From Sceloporus undulatus (taxonomy: Eukaryota > Chordata > Lepidosauria > Squamata > Phrynosomatidae), in assembly GCF_019175285.1 (NCBI RefSeq), contig NC_056524.1:103717443-103781442 (forward strand): a stretch of 64,000 bases of DNA. Direction: 5' to 3'. Shown here one piece after another: positions 33,690-47,458 of the stretch (position 1 is the stretch's first letter; each line of letters starts with the position of its first letter). Made by a program: the position numbers and the translations under genes. Below the pieces are notes generated by a model that saw nothing but the letters and a program-made list of their open reading frames with translations, was not told the DNA's origin and searched no databases.

Positions 33690-36600
33690 AAAGATAAGTT
33701 CCAGGTCTTGCATATAGCCACCATAACTAGTATCTCTCATAAATTTTTCTCATCTTCATCTAAAACTATCCAGTAGCCCTCGCATATTTTAGCAGCTGGA
33801 ATGCCAGTACCATTTGGTGGCAGAGAGTACTAGCTCTGGGCAAGGAGACCATGCAAAGTTCTTACTTCATGAGGAGCTTAATAAGAAGCAGTACATGGTT
33901 TTATTCTGCTTGGTGTCTTGCCTGAAATAACTGCATACCCTATGGCTCCTGTGTCACTGCAGAGAACTCACTTGGATCAGGTTGCACGTGGTACTCTTGG
34001 TCTAATGAGTATCTAAGAAGTACCAAGCCTTGATAGCACCAGTCAAACAATTCTGCTCCAAAACCCAGTTGTAACCAAAAATTAAAACCTGACTATATTG
34101 TTATGGCATCAGGAAACAAATGGGCTAAAGAGGATGTTACTATATTCACAAGATGAACAGCAAGTAGAAAGAGGGGGAGTCCCTCAGCACATTTAGGTGA
34201 GTTCAGTTACTATTATTTTCTTCCTAAGGCCCTTAGTTGGACCTTTGCCATTATATGTGTGTGTGTGTGTGTGTGTTTATTTAGCTGTTTTATAAACCAC
34301 AGCAACCACCCTACACCCTACAAAGACTCTGAAGAGAGTTCACACTTTCAGTTTCAATAAAATAAAATATCAAATTAAATAAAATAAGATTATATCTGGT
34401 GGATGGTAGGGCTGAATATGACAGAGAGGTGAAGGAGAAAAAGCAGAATTGTACACTGACTTGTGTCAAAGGCTGAGGGGGATCCATGCAATCCCAGGGA
34501 AATCCATGAGATTCTCATTATATCTTAAGTGTGTCTTTGATTCCATAAATTAAGCAAATGTGATACCTGTGAATGCAAAAAGAAAAGAAGAAGTATGTTT
34601 AGTACAATTCATGCTGTTTGCCCAAAAGATCAGTGAGACAGAATTTACCACATTCTTAATATAAAATTTACATTTTCTTCATCTCCCCATAGGGCTCTAA
34701 GTCCAGATTCATAAGGCTCTTTCACTCGCATGATCTTCCAACATGCAAAGTTTAAAACATGCAGAGAATCATCAAAATCAGCTGGAAATTAAAGCACTGC
34801 TGTATCACAGCATTTCTGTATGCAAGCTAAAAGGAGAAGGGAATACTTCATGTTTCATTTAAGGGCAAAACTAGATGTGAATCCCATGGCTACCCATTGT
34901 CTATGCTGGCAAAGGCTGGTCGGAACAATAGTCCAACAACACCTGGAAGGCTGCGAGACTCCCACCTGTCTTCAAGAGTAAAGACACTGATCTGATCTGA
35001 AGGCAATCAATCCCAATTTCAGTCACCAGTGTATCCAACTAGGGCTAGGAAAGACCCTTGTCAGAAACTGTGGTCCACAGTAAATGGACCAATAGTCTGG
35101 CTCAGTTTGAGACTGCTTATTTTGTGTCTTTAGTTTCAAACATTAGAAGTTGCTAGAGGAAACTATGACATTGGAGAAATTGAGAATAGCATTTGCAGAG
35201 CTTAGAAATGTTACTTTCAGTATTCCCCATAGGCATCATGGCTAATGTCTGAAAGATCCTTGGAGCTGTAATCCAGAAAAGGAAACTTTTTGAGTTCTTC
35301 TTCTCCCTGTACAATTTTCTCTGCTGAAATCACTTGCTGCTTCCAAAGCTATTCTCCTCACGAAGGAAAACCTGAAGGTACAGTTTTGGCCCAGAAGGCA
35401 GATCAAGAAAAGTTAAGAAGATACTCAGGAAGACAATTAGATTCTGGGGCTCACCCCCACTTTGACAGAGGCGGGGGCAGAGAACTTTTCAGAAATGTTA
35501 GTCCTCCGAACAAATACAGACTATTGAGTTTGGGCCTGAGGGGGAATCTGACATCAAAGCTTTGCACAGTTTTCAGCTCACTCTTACAATACTGTGGAAA
35601 ATTCCTACCAACAAATTAAGGTAAGGCTTCATGAAAACCTTGATGGATTGTTTGGAGAATTATCATCTAAGACATCAAAACTCAAATTCTAAATACAAAG
35701 CTGTTGATGTAGTTATTACAATATAGAATTTTTTTCTGAGCGAGATGCCTAAAATCAAAACATATGGCCAGATTCTCAGGTGAAAGACCGAGGCAATGAT
35801 CGGATTTGAGTGGAGCACTAAACTATGGTTTTGTCAGTGCTATGTACACAGGTCATATGTACATACACACACACACACACACAATGGGGAAGCCATAACG
35901 AAATAGAAATGTTTGCTTCTGTTTTCAATTAACTTGGATTTACTGTTATGTCTAAGCATGGATAATCTTAAATATCTTTTCAGACAAATATTCAGAATCA
36001 TAAGCCACAATATAAAACTGGCATGTCTTCCTAAACCATAGTTAAGACTAACCACAGTCTTAACCACAGGATCCTGGCACAGCAAGTAACTCTGCTCAGT
36101 TGCGGTGGTGGCTTGTGGCTTCCATGTCAGTGAGCAGTAGATCTGCTCTGGGTGGTCATTTGAAATTTGAAGTAGCTGAGGTCCTGAACCCTACCATCAA
36201 AACAGTTTCAGCATCTCAAATAGTTGCTTTAAAATTCAGCTTAGAACCTGGAATGGATTTCCTGCCCCACTGGCATGGAGACACTAGCTGCAATTGGTTG
36301 GAAATGGAAACAAAAGTTTTGGATCATTTCATGGCTCCACCAGAAGAGGAGATATGATAAGGGGAGCTCATAAGCCTAAATATAATGCTAAACCAGAATG
36401 TAGTGCTATGTCATAGATATTGTTCAGTGTGGGAAGGGTGGTCATGACATATTTCTTTTTGCCTATGCAGAAAGCAGTTCAGACTGCTTTCGCAACACTC
36501 AGAATGTCTACTGTCTTCACGTTAAAATCCACACACTTGGCTCTTACTGCACTCCTGCCTATGAAACAGGAATTTATACAGACATTCCTCAAAAGATGGT

Positions 36601-36980
36601 TAACGATAAACATTAGAAAGAATGTGGCATACTTTGCTTATTAAAAATGGGGGATGACTTAATTATATGGATCCAACCAGATGTCTTCTCTGCTGGGAAA
36701 AGAATAAGCCCAGGCTTCACATCACCAGGTAAATATATACCCTACAAAAAATTTAAGAAAACTAAGTCTGACCTTCATCTTTTGTTTTAACACTTACTGT
36801 CTGAATTATTTCTCATATTCCACTAATATAGCTTTTATATGTCACCCTCCATTACAGTTTTCCACTACAAATATCAGATAAGGCAAGGATAAATTTCCCA
36901 GATGTGGATTTGTCTTATCTGTCCATCCATCCATGATCCAAATGTCCATTCTGTGCTAATAATCATGGTCATTGCACATC
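33690..36980. other. Long gene-free stretch
   Basis: AT-rich DNA. A TG repeat is at 34254-34276 and a CA repeat at 35861-35882. Dispersed repeat pieces are near 34905-34965 (AATAGTCCAACAACACCTGG) and 35220-35290. Nothing resembles a gene. Confidence 0.35.
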
Positions 36981-37420
36981 CAGTTTGCTTCACAGGGTGC
37001 TGAAAATGACTTCTCTGGCATTACTGTAAAACTTACACTTTAAGTGGGTTAATAAGGACTGGGAGACAGTTTCAACCAGCAGGTTATTTGCCTTCAATAA
37101 ATTAGTTTCCTTCTTCCTTTACACACCCGGCGCATTGGGCATGTGTAATTGAAGGCAGACTGAGCTGGCTGACATCTGTTTCGTTACAAGATATATATTT
37201 GCCAAGTAGCTGGACAACAATATCCATTTGGTATTCACAGAAAGGACTTGCAAAACAATAATGACAATAATTGCATCTGATTCTTATGTTTACAACATTG
37301 CCAAAGAATCATTAGGGCCTTATTTATAGATAATGCTTATTAATCACATAGATTTGGATTTTGGAATGCATTCGATTAATATTCTTTGGGTTCTGCACTA
37401 GTACTGGAAAACAGCCTTTG
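36980..37420. promoter_or_regulatory. Candidate conserved noncoding element
   Basis: An unusually repeat-free 400-bp tract with homeodomain and POU-like words: AATAATTGCAT near 37267, TTAATCACATAG near 37340 and GCATTCGATTAAT near 37370. It also has CAGCTGGC-type E-box sequence. Its texture is that of developmental enhancers in gene deserts. No conservation test was possible. Confidence 0.3.
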
Positions 37421-37599
37421 CTGAAGGCAGTTTATTGGAATAAGTTACATGGGAAAAGTTAAATACAGCCAGTAATTGCAAGTGATAGATAAAGGGCATA
37501 GGTACTTGTGTTTCAGTTATCGGAGGTGAACCAGGAGTAACACATCCATGACTGCAAAGGAGTTGCTCCCTTTGTATCAGACTGCCATACCAGTGCTGT

Positions 37600-37800
37600 T
37601 TAGTTCACACTGGCCCCCTCTTCTTTTCCAAGCACAATTCAAAGTATTGGCCATCATGGTTAAAGTCATATGTGGATCAGGACCGGGATATTTGCAGGAC
37701 CACCCTCTGAAACATGAACCAGCTTGCCCACTGAGTTCATCAGTCGGTGCTGTGTCCCACCACCCTCAAAGGCAATGTTTACACTGTGTTGGGAAAGTCC
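37600..37800 (+). mobile_element. L2-type LINE fragment, C-terminal region
   Basis: The frame reads FQAQFKVLAIMVKVICGSGPGYLQDH, resembling the FKAL...GPxYLxD region of L2 copies at 23619 and 30959. Short and decayed. Confidence 0.6.
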
Positions 37801-37894
37801 CATTCTGGGTTGTACATTTTAGCACTTCTGCCTTCTTAAAAAATGGTAACTAAGAAGGTAGTCATTGAAAGGTAGTTAGATAGTGATCCACTCC

Positions 37895-38115
37895 TCCCTT
37901 TGTTCTGTGCCTTCAAGTCATTTCCAATTTATGGCAACCTAAGAGTAACCTCTCATGGGGTTTTCTTGACAAGATTTGTCCAGAAGGAGTTTGCCTTTGA
38001 CTTCCTGAGACTGACACAATGTGATGTACCCAAAGTCATCCAGTAGATTTCCATGGCCAAGCAGACATTTGAACCTTAGTCTCCAGAGTTGTAGTCCAAG
38101 TCAAGCCACACACCC
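37895..38115 (-). mobile_element. Sauria-type SINE, near full length
   Basis: Minus strand: a diverged B box (GGTTCAAATGTC), CATGGAAATCTACTGGATGA body, CAAGAAAACCCCATGAGAGG and the tail GACTTGAAGGCACAGAAC. More diverged than the copies at 29439 and 33508. Confidence 0.78.
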
Positions 38116-38119
38116 CATG

Positions 38120-39030
38120 CTGGATATCTTTCCTCCCTCTATCCACTCATAATTCAAGCACTGGACAGTTTGCAATATCAGAGATCATCTTTGGGGTGCA
38201 AAAACTAACCTCTGTCTTCCATCTCCTGGCAGACTGAGTTGGATTCAACTTCACAGGTCTTTCCAATGTTCATTGAAAGCATTAGTTTTGTCTTTGATCT
38301 TAAGTTACTTTCTCTTTGTTGTTGTGTTATTTTGCTGCTTTTCTTCTATGGTGTGGTATGTGTTTGGGTGTATTTATTTGTATACACATACATTATATGT
38401 GTGTATATGTAAGAGAGCGTACATACACTTATTATACCTATGTGCAGTATATGCACACATCCCCAATTAGATCCAGATTTTGTCATCCTTGGGACATATG
38501 TTTATATGATTACCTTTAAGTCATATTTATTTCAGTGGGTCTGCACTGAGTGTGACTAAAGTCTGGATCCAAACCATAAATTTATTTGTATAGTATTTCT
38601 GTGGATTATTTTGCTCTGTATGTTTTGCTGCAGTTGCTTTTCAAAAATGTTATGTTGCATGTCACTTTCAAGGCCTTTTGTAAAAAAAAAAGATACTTGC
38701 AAACATTTAACATAAATACTTAAAATGAATCATATGTTCAAAAATGAGCTACTTCATATACAACATGCTTCCAAAGTGGAGGAAAAGTGTACACAGATCA
38801 GACAGCTGACTTAATGCTGCAGGGAAAGTTCATGTGTTGTACTTCATACAGGACAATGTGCATGCCCCCCCCAATGCGCATGTAGATTGATCTCTGTTGT
38901 AATAAGTTGTATACAAGACAGCTTTAACAAATTTGGAAATACGTCCCCATTTTCAATAACTACTGTAGGGAAAACAGTGCTCCTGTTGTTATTTCAAGAA
39001 CAATTTATCTCTTTGTTTTTTCTAATGTTA
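38120..39030. other. Gene-free sequence
   Basis: AT-rich, with irregular TATGTG repeats at 38385-38460 and a poly-A run near 38682. No gene recognised. Confidence 0.35.
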
Positions 39031-39036
39031 GTTATA

Positions 39037-39255
39037 CAGTTGGCCCTTCTTACACAGATTTTTTTATACATGGATTCCAACATCCATGGTTTCAAAATAA
39101 GTATAAATTTCAAATATCAAACCTTGATTTTCCATTTTTTATTAGGGACACCATTTTGCTATTTCATCACATTTAATGGGACTTGAGCATCCACAGATTT
39201 TGTTATCCACTGGGGATCTTGAAACCAAACCCCAGCATATAACAAGGGTCCACTG
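39037..39255. mobile_element. Tigger/pogo-like MITE
   Basis: The left end CAGTTGGCCCTTCTTACACAG and right end TAACAAGGGTCCACTG are inverted relatives, flanked by TA on both sides (39035-39036 and 39256-39257), the TA duplication typical of Tc1/mariner-superfamily elements. The interior has GGATTCCAACATCCATGG and GAGCATCCACAGATTTTG. 219 bp. Confidence 0.8.
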
Positions 39256-39259
39256 TATT

Positions 39260-39816
39260 TTGTTTTAAATGTATGTTGCTTCTGAGTATTTCATATTGTA
39301 TGACACCTCCAAACTCTTAGTTTTTTAAAGCCTTAAATATAACTAATATAAATCTTATTATGAAGCAATAATATCAAGGCATTTGTTACAAAGGACACAG
39401 TATTAGAGAATGTGGGCTCCAATTTCATTTCAGACAGTGATCCAGAATAGTGTTGGGGTAATCATGACCTCTCAGCTTTAGTTTCCCATCAGTAAAATGG
39501 ACAGAATAAGGCTCTTTTTCACTATTGCTATTATGATGAAAAAGTAGTAATTGTGTGGATTCTGAATGCAAACAAAAATGCAAGTGACATAACTAAAAAT
39601 AATGAATAAGGAGAAAGTACAAATGAAAGTAGCAACATACAGCAAGTAATCATTGCATAAATATAAATATTCTTTTGTCATTACTTCTTAAAGTGCATGG
39701 GAGAAACCTCTAACAGCAAAGCTGTTGCAGAGCCAACCTTTCTGATTTGTGTGTGTATGAGCTCACGCAGCATGCAGACTTTGAATTTGCATTTAAACAA
39801 ATACCATACAGAACAA

Positions 39817-39859
<43 letters not shown>

Positions 39860-42800
39860 CTTCGGTAGACTGTACTTCAAGCATCATATAAAGAAGTGCT
39901 GGCTTTAAAATTGCATTTCTGTCTGATTTTTTAAAAAATCTTACTCTTATGACAAGTAATAAGTGACTTCTTCAACCAAAAGAATTTGGAAGAAAAATAA
40001 AGCTAGACTTGATTCATCTTGTTTAACGTGAATGCTTCATAATGGAAGTTTCAGCTGGATAGTCAGTCATTTCCACCCCTTTAATAAATGCAAATCTTCC
40101 AAAATACACACTGGGAATATAAATGTTTTTAATGCATGAACTTTGCTGAGGATATTTACTTCAACAAATACAGTTCCCCAAAGCGAATGTAACATACAGT
40201 CCATAACTGTCATAAATGTACTCATATCAGGTGTGGGCAAATGTTTAGTCTCCAAATATTGTGGACTCTAGTGCCCATCATTCCTCATTATTGGCTATGA
40301 TGGGAATTGCATGTAGATCACTTTTGTTGTCAGAAGGACCACAAGCCTCTCCCACTTAACTTCAAAATAATTTCCATTAACGGAGTAAGAGTTACCTCCC
40401 AGTAAATGTGATTTGGCATTAGAAATTTCCACTGCAGCAGGCCCATGCATATTTACTTGCAAGTAAATCCTGCTGGATGCACCCAAGGTAAGTGAGTTCA
40501 CTCCTAGAAAAATGAGTCCTGGATTATAACCTTAGCTCTATCACAAATAATGATTTCTAGGTACTTTTAAAGTAACTTTAAAAGGAATTTGGGGAAACTT
40601 TGACCAGTTTTTCAACCTTTATTCCATTCTCTTATAATTTCTAAGTTATTAAGTTTAAAAAAAAAAAAAGAAATAACACAAACACAACAACCAATGCAAC
40701 AATCAGCTTCTCAGCATTTAACGAGCGATGTATTCCTTGCAGAAACAATATGTCATGAGTTTAATTTTTTAATAACTTGGTAAATTCTGAACCTCTCCAC
40801 TGAAGAGCCTAGATCATTAACATTGAATGACACAGTAGTCCATGAATGTATTACTTTTTCAAAGGAACTTTCCAAACTCTGCCCAATTGCCTGAGGTATT
40901 AGCTATCGTGGTTAAACCCACTGATGGAGCTACTTTCTGTGGCATATTGCATGTTGTTCTTCTCTTCAAAAGAGCAAAAGGGAAGCACAAATCATGCTGA
41001 GGAAGCACAAGGCCTTGGATAGTACTTTAGATCCTGGTCTCAGTATTTCTGCAGAAGCATGGTTCTCCAGGCATGGCAGCAGTGAAGAGTAACTAATGGG
41101 CCACTCTGCTTGCTTTTGTTGAGAACAGACGTTTTAGCAATATTTGATAGCAGGCCCAGAAAGTACAGCTCACTTTGCAAAAGAACTGCCTCAAAATGGT
41201 GTTTGTTATTTTCTGAGGAAGACAAGCACATTCCAGGTTTTAGCCTCTGTTCAGTATAAAATATATATATTAAAAACCAGCCAGCAAAGCAAAAATTTCA
41301 TAAAATTAGTATTTTAATATTTATTGGCTAAGTACTGCCATATAGTATGTGATGGATTACCTTCTTTTTCACACGTCTGTCTTTCAGATCTGTGCAAGTG
41401 TACATACACACAAATACTCAACGTATCTGTAAAATAAAAAGCTACCAAACCTGCATGTTTTTAAAGATTTAGACTGTTTGAATCCCACTATTTTGACAGG
41501 ATTTAAACTTCCTAGTTCTGCACAGGATTACAGCCTACCAGTGAACTCTTATATGTATGTAACCCTAAGTAAGCCCCATTGAATTCAATACAATTTACTC
41601 ACAGCTACTGGGTGTTGAGGTCACTGCCTAAATAAATAAGATTATTCTATGCAAAAAACATCATAAAACTAGATTTTTTTCCAATTTTAGATTCCTAGCT
41701 GAATGTGTTTGAATGGATCTTTATTAATAAAAGATAAAAGATAAAACTCTGGAATGAACAGATACTGACATTTTAAAGCAGAGCTAACAATCTTCAACCC
41801 ACTTTCTCCTAACTGCCTCCTGCTTTTAGCTTTAGTGTTCATTTTCTTATTTCAACATCTATGTGGTATCCATATTTAAGTAGCAAGTTTTAAGTGAACT
41901 AGTAATAATTTCTCCTGAACAATGAAGTATCAACTAGTTTGTAAGCTATTTTATGTTGGTGATTGGTATCAGAGAAACAATATCTGACCTTGTGGTTAAA
42001 AAAATATTAAGTATTTTTAAAAAAATGAGTTCGTATTTAAATGCCTTGTTTGTTAAGGTTTTTATTATTATTATTATTCTGCAGTTTTTCTAACCAGATT
42101 CACAGAGCTTCACATATTTACTCAGATACAGTTTCTATGAAAATCAATAGGACTTACTTCAGTTGTCTTAAACTAAGTAGCTTCTTTACTCTTCTTTAGA
42201 AACAAGTTCCAAGTGAAAGCACTGACCCCACAGTCCTCAGCACCTCTATCTATTCAGAGGCAAAAACCCACCAAGGTCAATGTATACAAAACTACAACCT
42301 AAAACATACTTTCTAGGTAACATTATCTAGAGCCAAGTTGGAAACTCTAAACAGTCTTTTGGGGTTTCATCCTGTAAACAGAAGTACACAACATTAGATT
42401 ACAACATTCATATGTAGGATTTGTTTGTCCTTTTCAAAAAATCTGAACAGCCCTGGTACAAGCAACAGATCAAGCTGAGTGGTGTTTTATTTTTGCAGGG
42501 ATTCTGATATTATTGTTGTTGTTGTTGTTGTTGTTATTTAGGAAATCTCTGTAACCAGAAAGGTGGAAATATAAGGGGTGTGTGTAATTAATATTATATC
42601 CAGGATGACTAACCGAATGCAAAACTTATTGTATTAATACTGCAAGTAGAAAATAAACACTGCACTAAAAACACAAATCCATAACAAGTTAATGATAACT
42701 AAATAAAACTGTATGTCTTTTAAAACAAAACCCTTTTCTCTGAATATTGAGACAACTGAACTCTGGGATTTATTCCAAGGAAGGAATCCCTGAGTTGGGC

Positions 42801-43587
42801 CACAATCGAGAATATAAGAAGTGCTGTCCTGGATCCATCCAAAGGCCTGTCTAGTCCCTCGTTCTTTCACCAGAGTAGCCAACCTGGTTCCCATAAATGG
42901 CAGCAACCTCACTAAAAAGCCCATGCGCTCTCTAATTTAATACCACAGAATCATGGGGCTTGGAGTAATCTACCTCCCCAGATCTCAATAACCATATGGA
43001 AAAATGAAAGCCCAAAGGAATACAGGGCCCAAACCACTGTAGGTTAAAACCAGGAGCTTGCAATTATTGGTACAAGACACTGTTTAGAGTCAAAAAAGAA
43101 ATTGCTCTATAATAAAATAGGTTTCAGGCAATTTATTTTCTTACAGTAAAGATTTGCTTTTCTGTACAATAAAGTCTAGTCCAGCATGGATTTTTACTGT
43201 AATTAGTTAGTTAGTTAGTTAGTTATGAACTGAAAGGTGAACACAGACTTTCTTTTTGAAATCATATCCTTCCCATCATTTTAACTTTTAACAATACCTC
43301 TCTCATTTGAATTAAGATGAGTCCAAAGTGAAGTTTTACCTGGCAGCTGGCAATGTTCTTGTGCAATGAACTTCCTCAATGTATACAGCAATTGCTTTAT
43401 TTAATTCAATTTATAATTTCCCAGATGCTAAAATGTTAGAAAGTGAGTCTTCTTTTCAATAATGAGTTTGGAATGAATTAGTCTTTATTATTTTTCAAAA
43501 GGATTTGCCCAGAATATGGTATAGATATAACTTTAAGGTATTAATTTTAAAAACGTAAGACAAATCACAATAAAAACACTGATTTAC

Positions 43588-43629
<42 letters not shown>

Positions 43630-43979
43630 ATGTATAATCTTGTAGATGGAAAATTAGAAATGAAACCAGAGAGTTATTTTCTATTCTCTTATAGTTTTAA
43701 TTCCAAATCCAGTTAACAGGATGGAGCACACATTTTAGAAAGTCAGCACGAATACTCTTTGGCAGAACTAATAAATGTTTAAATACAGAGAGTTTATATC
43801 ATGAATGTAGAGATTCAGAAGTTCAAAAATGTATTGTTTTCTTTTATAGCAAAAGAGAAAACAAAAAAAAGTAAAGAGGGTAAGAGCCTTTTTAAATACC
43901 CCAGTCTTACAACCCAGTTAAGTCCAAACAAATCCCATGGTTTTACAGAAGCAAACATTTCTTATAGTACACCATACCT

Positions 43980-43980
<1 letters not shown>
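39260..43980. other. Long gene-free stretch
   Basis: AT-rich. Microsatellites: TG at 39822-39859, TTG at 42515-42535 and TG at 43594-43623. Short dispersed pieces with AAGCCCCATTGAATTCAAT (41570) or ATCAATAGGACTTACTTC (42142) look like a common squamate repeat, too decayed to bound. Octamers lie at 39785-39792 and 40088-40095. No gene seen. Confidence 0.35.
39822..39859. repeat. (TG)n microsatellite
   Basis: About 19 TG units. Confidence 0.92.
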
Positions 43981-44041
<61 letters not shown>

Positions 44042-44043
44042 GC

Positions 44044-44128
<85 letters not shown>
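43981..44128. repeat. Compound (CA)n(TA)n(GATA)n microsatellite
   Basis: About 21 CA units, then TA units, then about 20 units of the GATA/TAGA tetranucleotide. Long and uninterrupted, so probably highly polymorphic. Confidence 0.95.
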
Positions 44129-44129
44129 G

Positions 44130-45380
44130 CATAAATTCATATTCCTTGCTGGAAGAACTTTCCCCATGTTCCCTTTTTTATTTCTGTTTTCTGCTTGATT
44201 TCACTTGAAATCGTGGTGCAGTATTATCCTTGCCAATAATATGGACTTAACATGGCTGTGGATTCTCAATGTAATTCTAAGCACAGTTATTCAGAAATAC
44301 TAAGAGTTAACTAAGAGTGCTGCTTACTTCTGAGGTAAATATGTTTATAGCTGAGGACCCAGAGCACCAGACACAATTCTTACAGAAAGCAGCAGTGTCA
44401 AGATAAGGCCCCGGCTGTGACCTCATTGAAACATTTTGGCTACAGTGCTGAGTGAAACCAAAAGTTTTCCTTTTTGCTCAGAGAGGTATCATGTTGCTTT
44501 CTATATTTAAAGCCAGGGGAACCTGGTCCTGCCTAATGAATGTATACATACAAGAGTGAGGTTTAAATGTGACATTCGCCAGGGCCAAGAAGGACCAGGG
44601 AGTGCTGAAAGGAATAGGAATCAGAACCAAGGCCTCGCCTCTGTCCCATTGAAACCAGTGGCAAAATTAGGGTTGCCATTCGGCTGATGGTGTGGAGAGA
44701 GGGGTTTTTAATGATTGTATTGGCTTTTCTAGTAGGAGGGAAAATACTAACCAAACTGAAAATAGTAGATCTTCTGTTTTAAACTTCACATTTGGTGTGA
44801 AATACCTTAATGGAAATAAAATGCTCAGGTTTTGCATTTCTTTATGGCTGTTGTCACCACAAAAGCAATGTGTTATGGGCAGACCACTTTCTAATGGTAT
44901 GTAGCCATAATGTGCTAACATATATCATGTACTACTATAATTCGATGTACAGTACCATAGATACCTTACATAAAAGGGGATATACTGGATGACATTGTCA
45001 CACAAACACAAACACATACACAAATACACTTTCTCCTTTTTCCATAAATATAATATACTTGCAATGCGTTGATAATAGTTGTACATTATAGATAGAATAA
45101 GAACGGATAAGAAAGTTGTGTGTATGTATGTATGTATGTATGCGCATGCGTGTGCATTCATTTCCTTCACCTTGATAAATAGCTAAGTTCTTTTCCTTCT
45201 AGCAAAATGCAAAACAAATCTTAGAATTGCCATCCAATGTACACTTAGCCATTTTATTTTCCTCAGTGGATTTAAGCACACTTTGCTGGATTGTGGCTGG
45301 GTTTTTTTTTATTATTGTTTCTAGAGCTGGAAATTATATTTTGAATAACTAATTATTAATTTTTTTCATCTTTTATTTTG
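44130..45380. other. Gene-free sequence
   Basis: AT-rich with a TATG run at 45120-45143. No recognised gene. Confidence 0.35.
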
Positions 45381-45900
45381 TTTTAAAACCTTGCTGCTAC
45401 ACTAATTAATTTCCACATATATTTGACATACATCGAGGACAAAACTGCTCCCAAGTCAAAGTGCTAGGATCAGGGTGCCAAGATATGATTTCAAACTTGC
45501 TTCAGTATACGACAAAAACGTTAAGATAAATGGTTAGGTTTCAAAACAAGGTATTTACAGATAAGGAAAAGCACAGCTGAGATGGGACTGAAGAATATCA
45601 TATATTAGCGCATAATGAGTATTTTCAAATATTAATATTTCCCATTATTTATTCAGTGGCTTCCATGTGTCATTTCAACTTACTTTGCACTTCATAATTC
45701 AAAGGGAGAAATGTATTTTCCCTTTGTGTAACCACTTTGTTAATTTATTTCGTAATATATCTCATGGTTCCAACAAATGATATTATATTACATTACGTAT
45801 TCCAGAATCATACTGAATGCAGCAAGGCATTAATGTTTATATTGTTATCTTATACGTCATTTCCCCCCAAAATTTATTTTCTAATCTAACTGGATGCATT
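45380..45900. promoter_or_regulatory. Candidate conserved noncoding tract, AT-rich
   Basis: About 500 bp without recognisable transposon ends or microsatellites. Words include ACACTAATTAATTTCC, GAATACGTAATG-like segments and TTAATGTTTATATTG. It could be enhancer sequence or simply old unique DNA. Confidence 0.2.
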
Positions 45901-46559
45901 TTAGGATCTTGTGTGTCTTTGGGTGGAAGAGTGAAGTTGGAAATACATTTAGGGAGGGGAAAAACTTCTGTGAGTTAACACTCAGTGTAACAGTCATCGA
46001 CTTATAAATATGAATGTCCTCGTCTCAGTTCCACTTAGCTTACTAAATGAACAGTTTGTTGCATTCATTACTGTATCCCTTCCCCAATAACTGTATAATT
46101 GTAGCTTATGCCTCAGATACATAACTCAAAAACAGAAAAAGGTTTTCCCTATGTAAGTGGCAACTCGGTTCAGATCTTTGTGGCTAACGCCTGAAGGCAA
46201 ATTGTACTGGATTCCTAAATCAAATGATAAGTACATACTAAGACAGTGGTTCCTCTACATGCTGCCAGATGGAAAATGTGTCTGAATGATGAAAAGTTGT
46301 GTTAGGGTGTCAAGCAACATTGTGATAATCACATACAACAGTGGACCTCCACAAAAACCACCTAGGACTATATGCCAGCAAAAAACACATATCGAGACAC
46401 TGAGTATTGTTATAACTATACAATAGATAAATTATAAATCTACCTGTCTATTGTTGCGAATAGAATTACAAATCTCCATATCTTCTGATTCAGTATCCAG
46501 TTATATTAAATGTATATAAACAGGTATTCCTTTCCACTCTCCCACCATCCTGTTATTTT

Positions 46560-46730
46560 TCAACCACCCAGATTATACAGGACACGCATTCAGACACAGA
46601 TCTACCCAGAAGTGACACAAACTCACGTTCAGAAGATCAAGAAATCAAGAAATTGCAGGTTTATTGGCAGGTGACAGAAAGCATATCACTCCTCATGTAA
46701 CTGAAGCTGTCCAGAACACAGCCTGCCATG
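46560..46730 (-). other. Possible LTR-like fossil fragment
   Basis: On the minus strand an AATAAA-bearing segment is followed by sequence with the look of an LTR R-U5 end. No internal retroviral region, partner LTR or target duplication was found. If real it is a broken, isolated and old fragment. It may also be ordinary unique DNA. Confidence 0.18.
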
Positions 46731-47082
46731 TATGTCTTCCAGTGCCACAAAGTGGGGAATACACTCCAAGGATTTAAAAACATAAAATAAAACAAAATGA
46801 CACATTACCAGCCTTTGCATCCTAACAACCGTTTCTTAACCAAACCCAACCAAAGCAAGGTAGAATTAATTCAGGAAAAGGGGGTGCTTTATATATATAT
46901 TAATTTTAAAAAAAACTTACAGAAGGTATAGGACCTGAAGCCTTTTTCCTTCCAGAATGATACCAACCTTCTTTAAGTGTTCCCAGGTTAAACTGACCAG
47001 CCCTGTCAAGGAGAGAAAGGGAAAGAGTCTCCTTTGGTATTTTGGATCCAGGCAGCAGGAGGGAGAGATGGAAAAGAAGAGG

Positions 47083-47123
47083 GAAGGAAGGAAGGAAGGA
47101 AGGAAGGAAGGAAGGAAGGAAGG
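47083..47123. repeat. (GAAG)n microsatellite
   Basis: About ten GAAG units at the start of the GC-rich zone. Confidence 0.92.
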
Positions 47124-47424
47124 GGACTCCTCAGAACTTGAGCCCCACATTAGAGCCCAGGTTTGCTTTGTGGTGGTGCTTGGCTTGGAGGGGAGGGCAG
47201 AAAGGTGGGCTCCAGAGCAAGCCCCCACCGGCCTCTGTGCATAAATACTCCAAATAAATAAATCATCACCCTCCTCCTCCTCCTCCTCCTCTCACACACC
47301 CCTCCCCACTCCTCCTTGCCTATCCCTCCCTCCCTCCCTCTGCCCTACTACTGGGAAGGAGGGCATGAGGGGAGCAGCCCAAGGGGGACCCCAATGCTCC
47401 CTTCAGCCAGCCCTTGCAGCAGCA

Positions 47425-47427
<3 letters not shown>

Positions 47428-47458
<31 letters not shown>

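Noticed and set aside
3591-40095. Octamers at 3591, 18072, 32393, 39785 and 40088 as a POU-binding cluster
   Set aside because: About two to three are expected by chance on both strands in AT-rich DNA of this length, and they are widely scattered.
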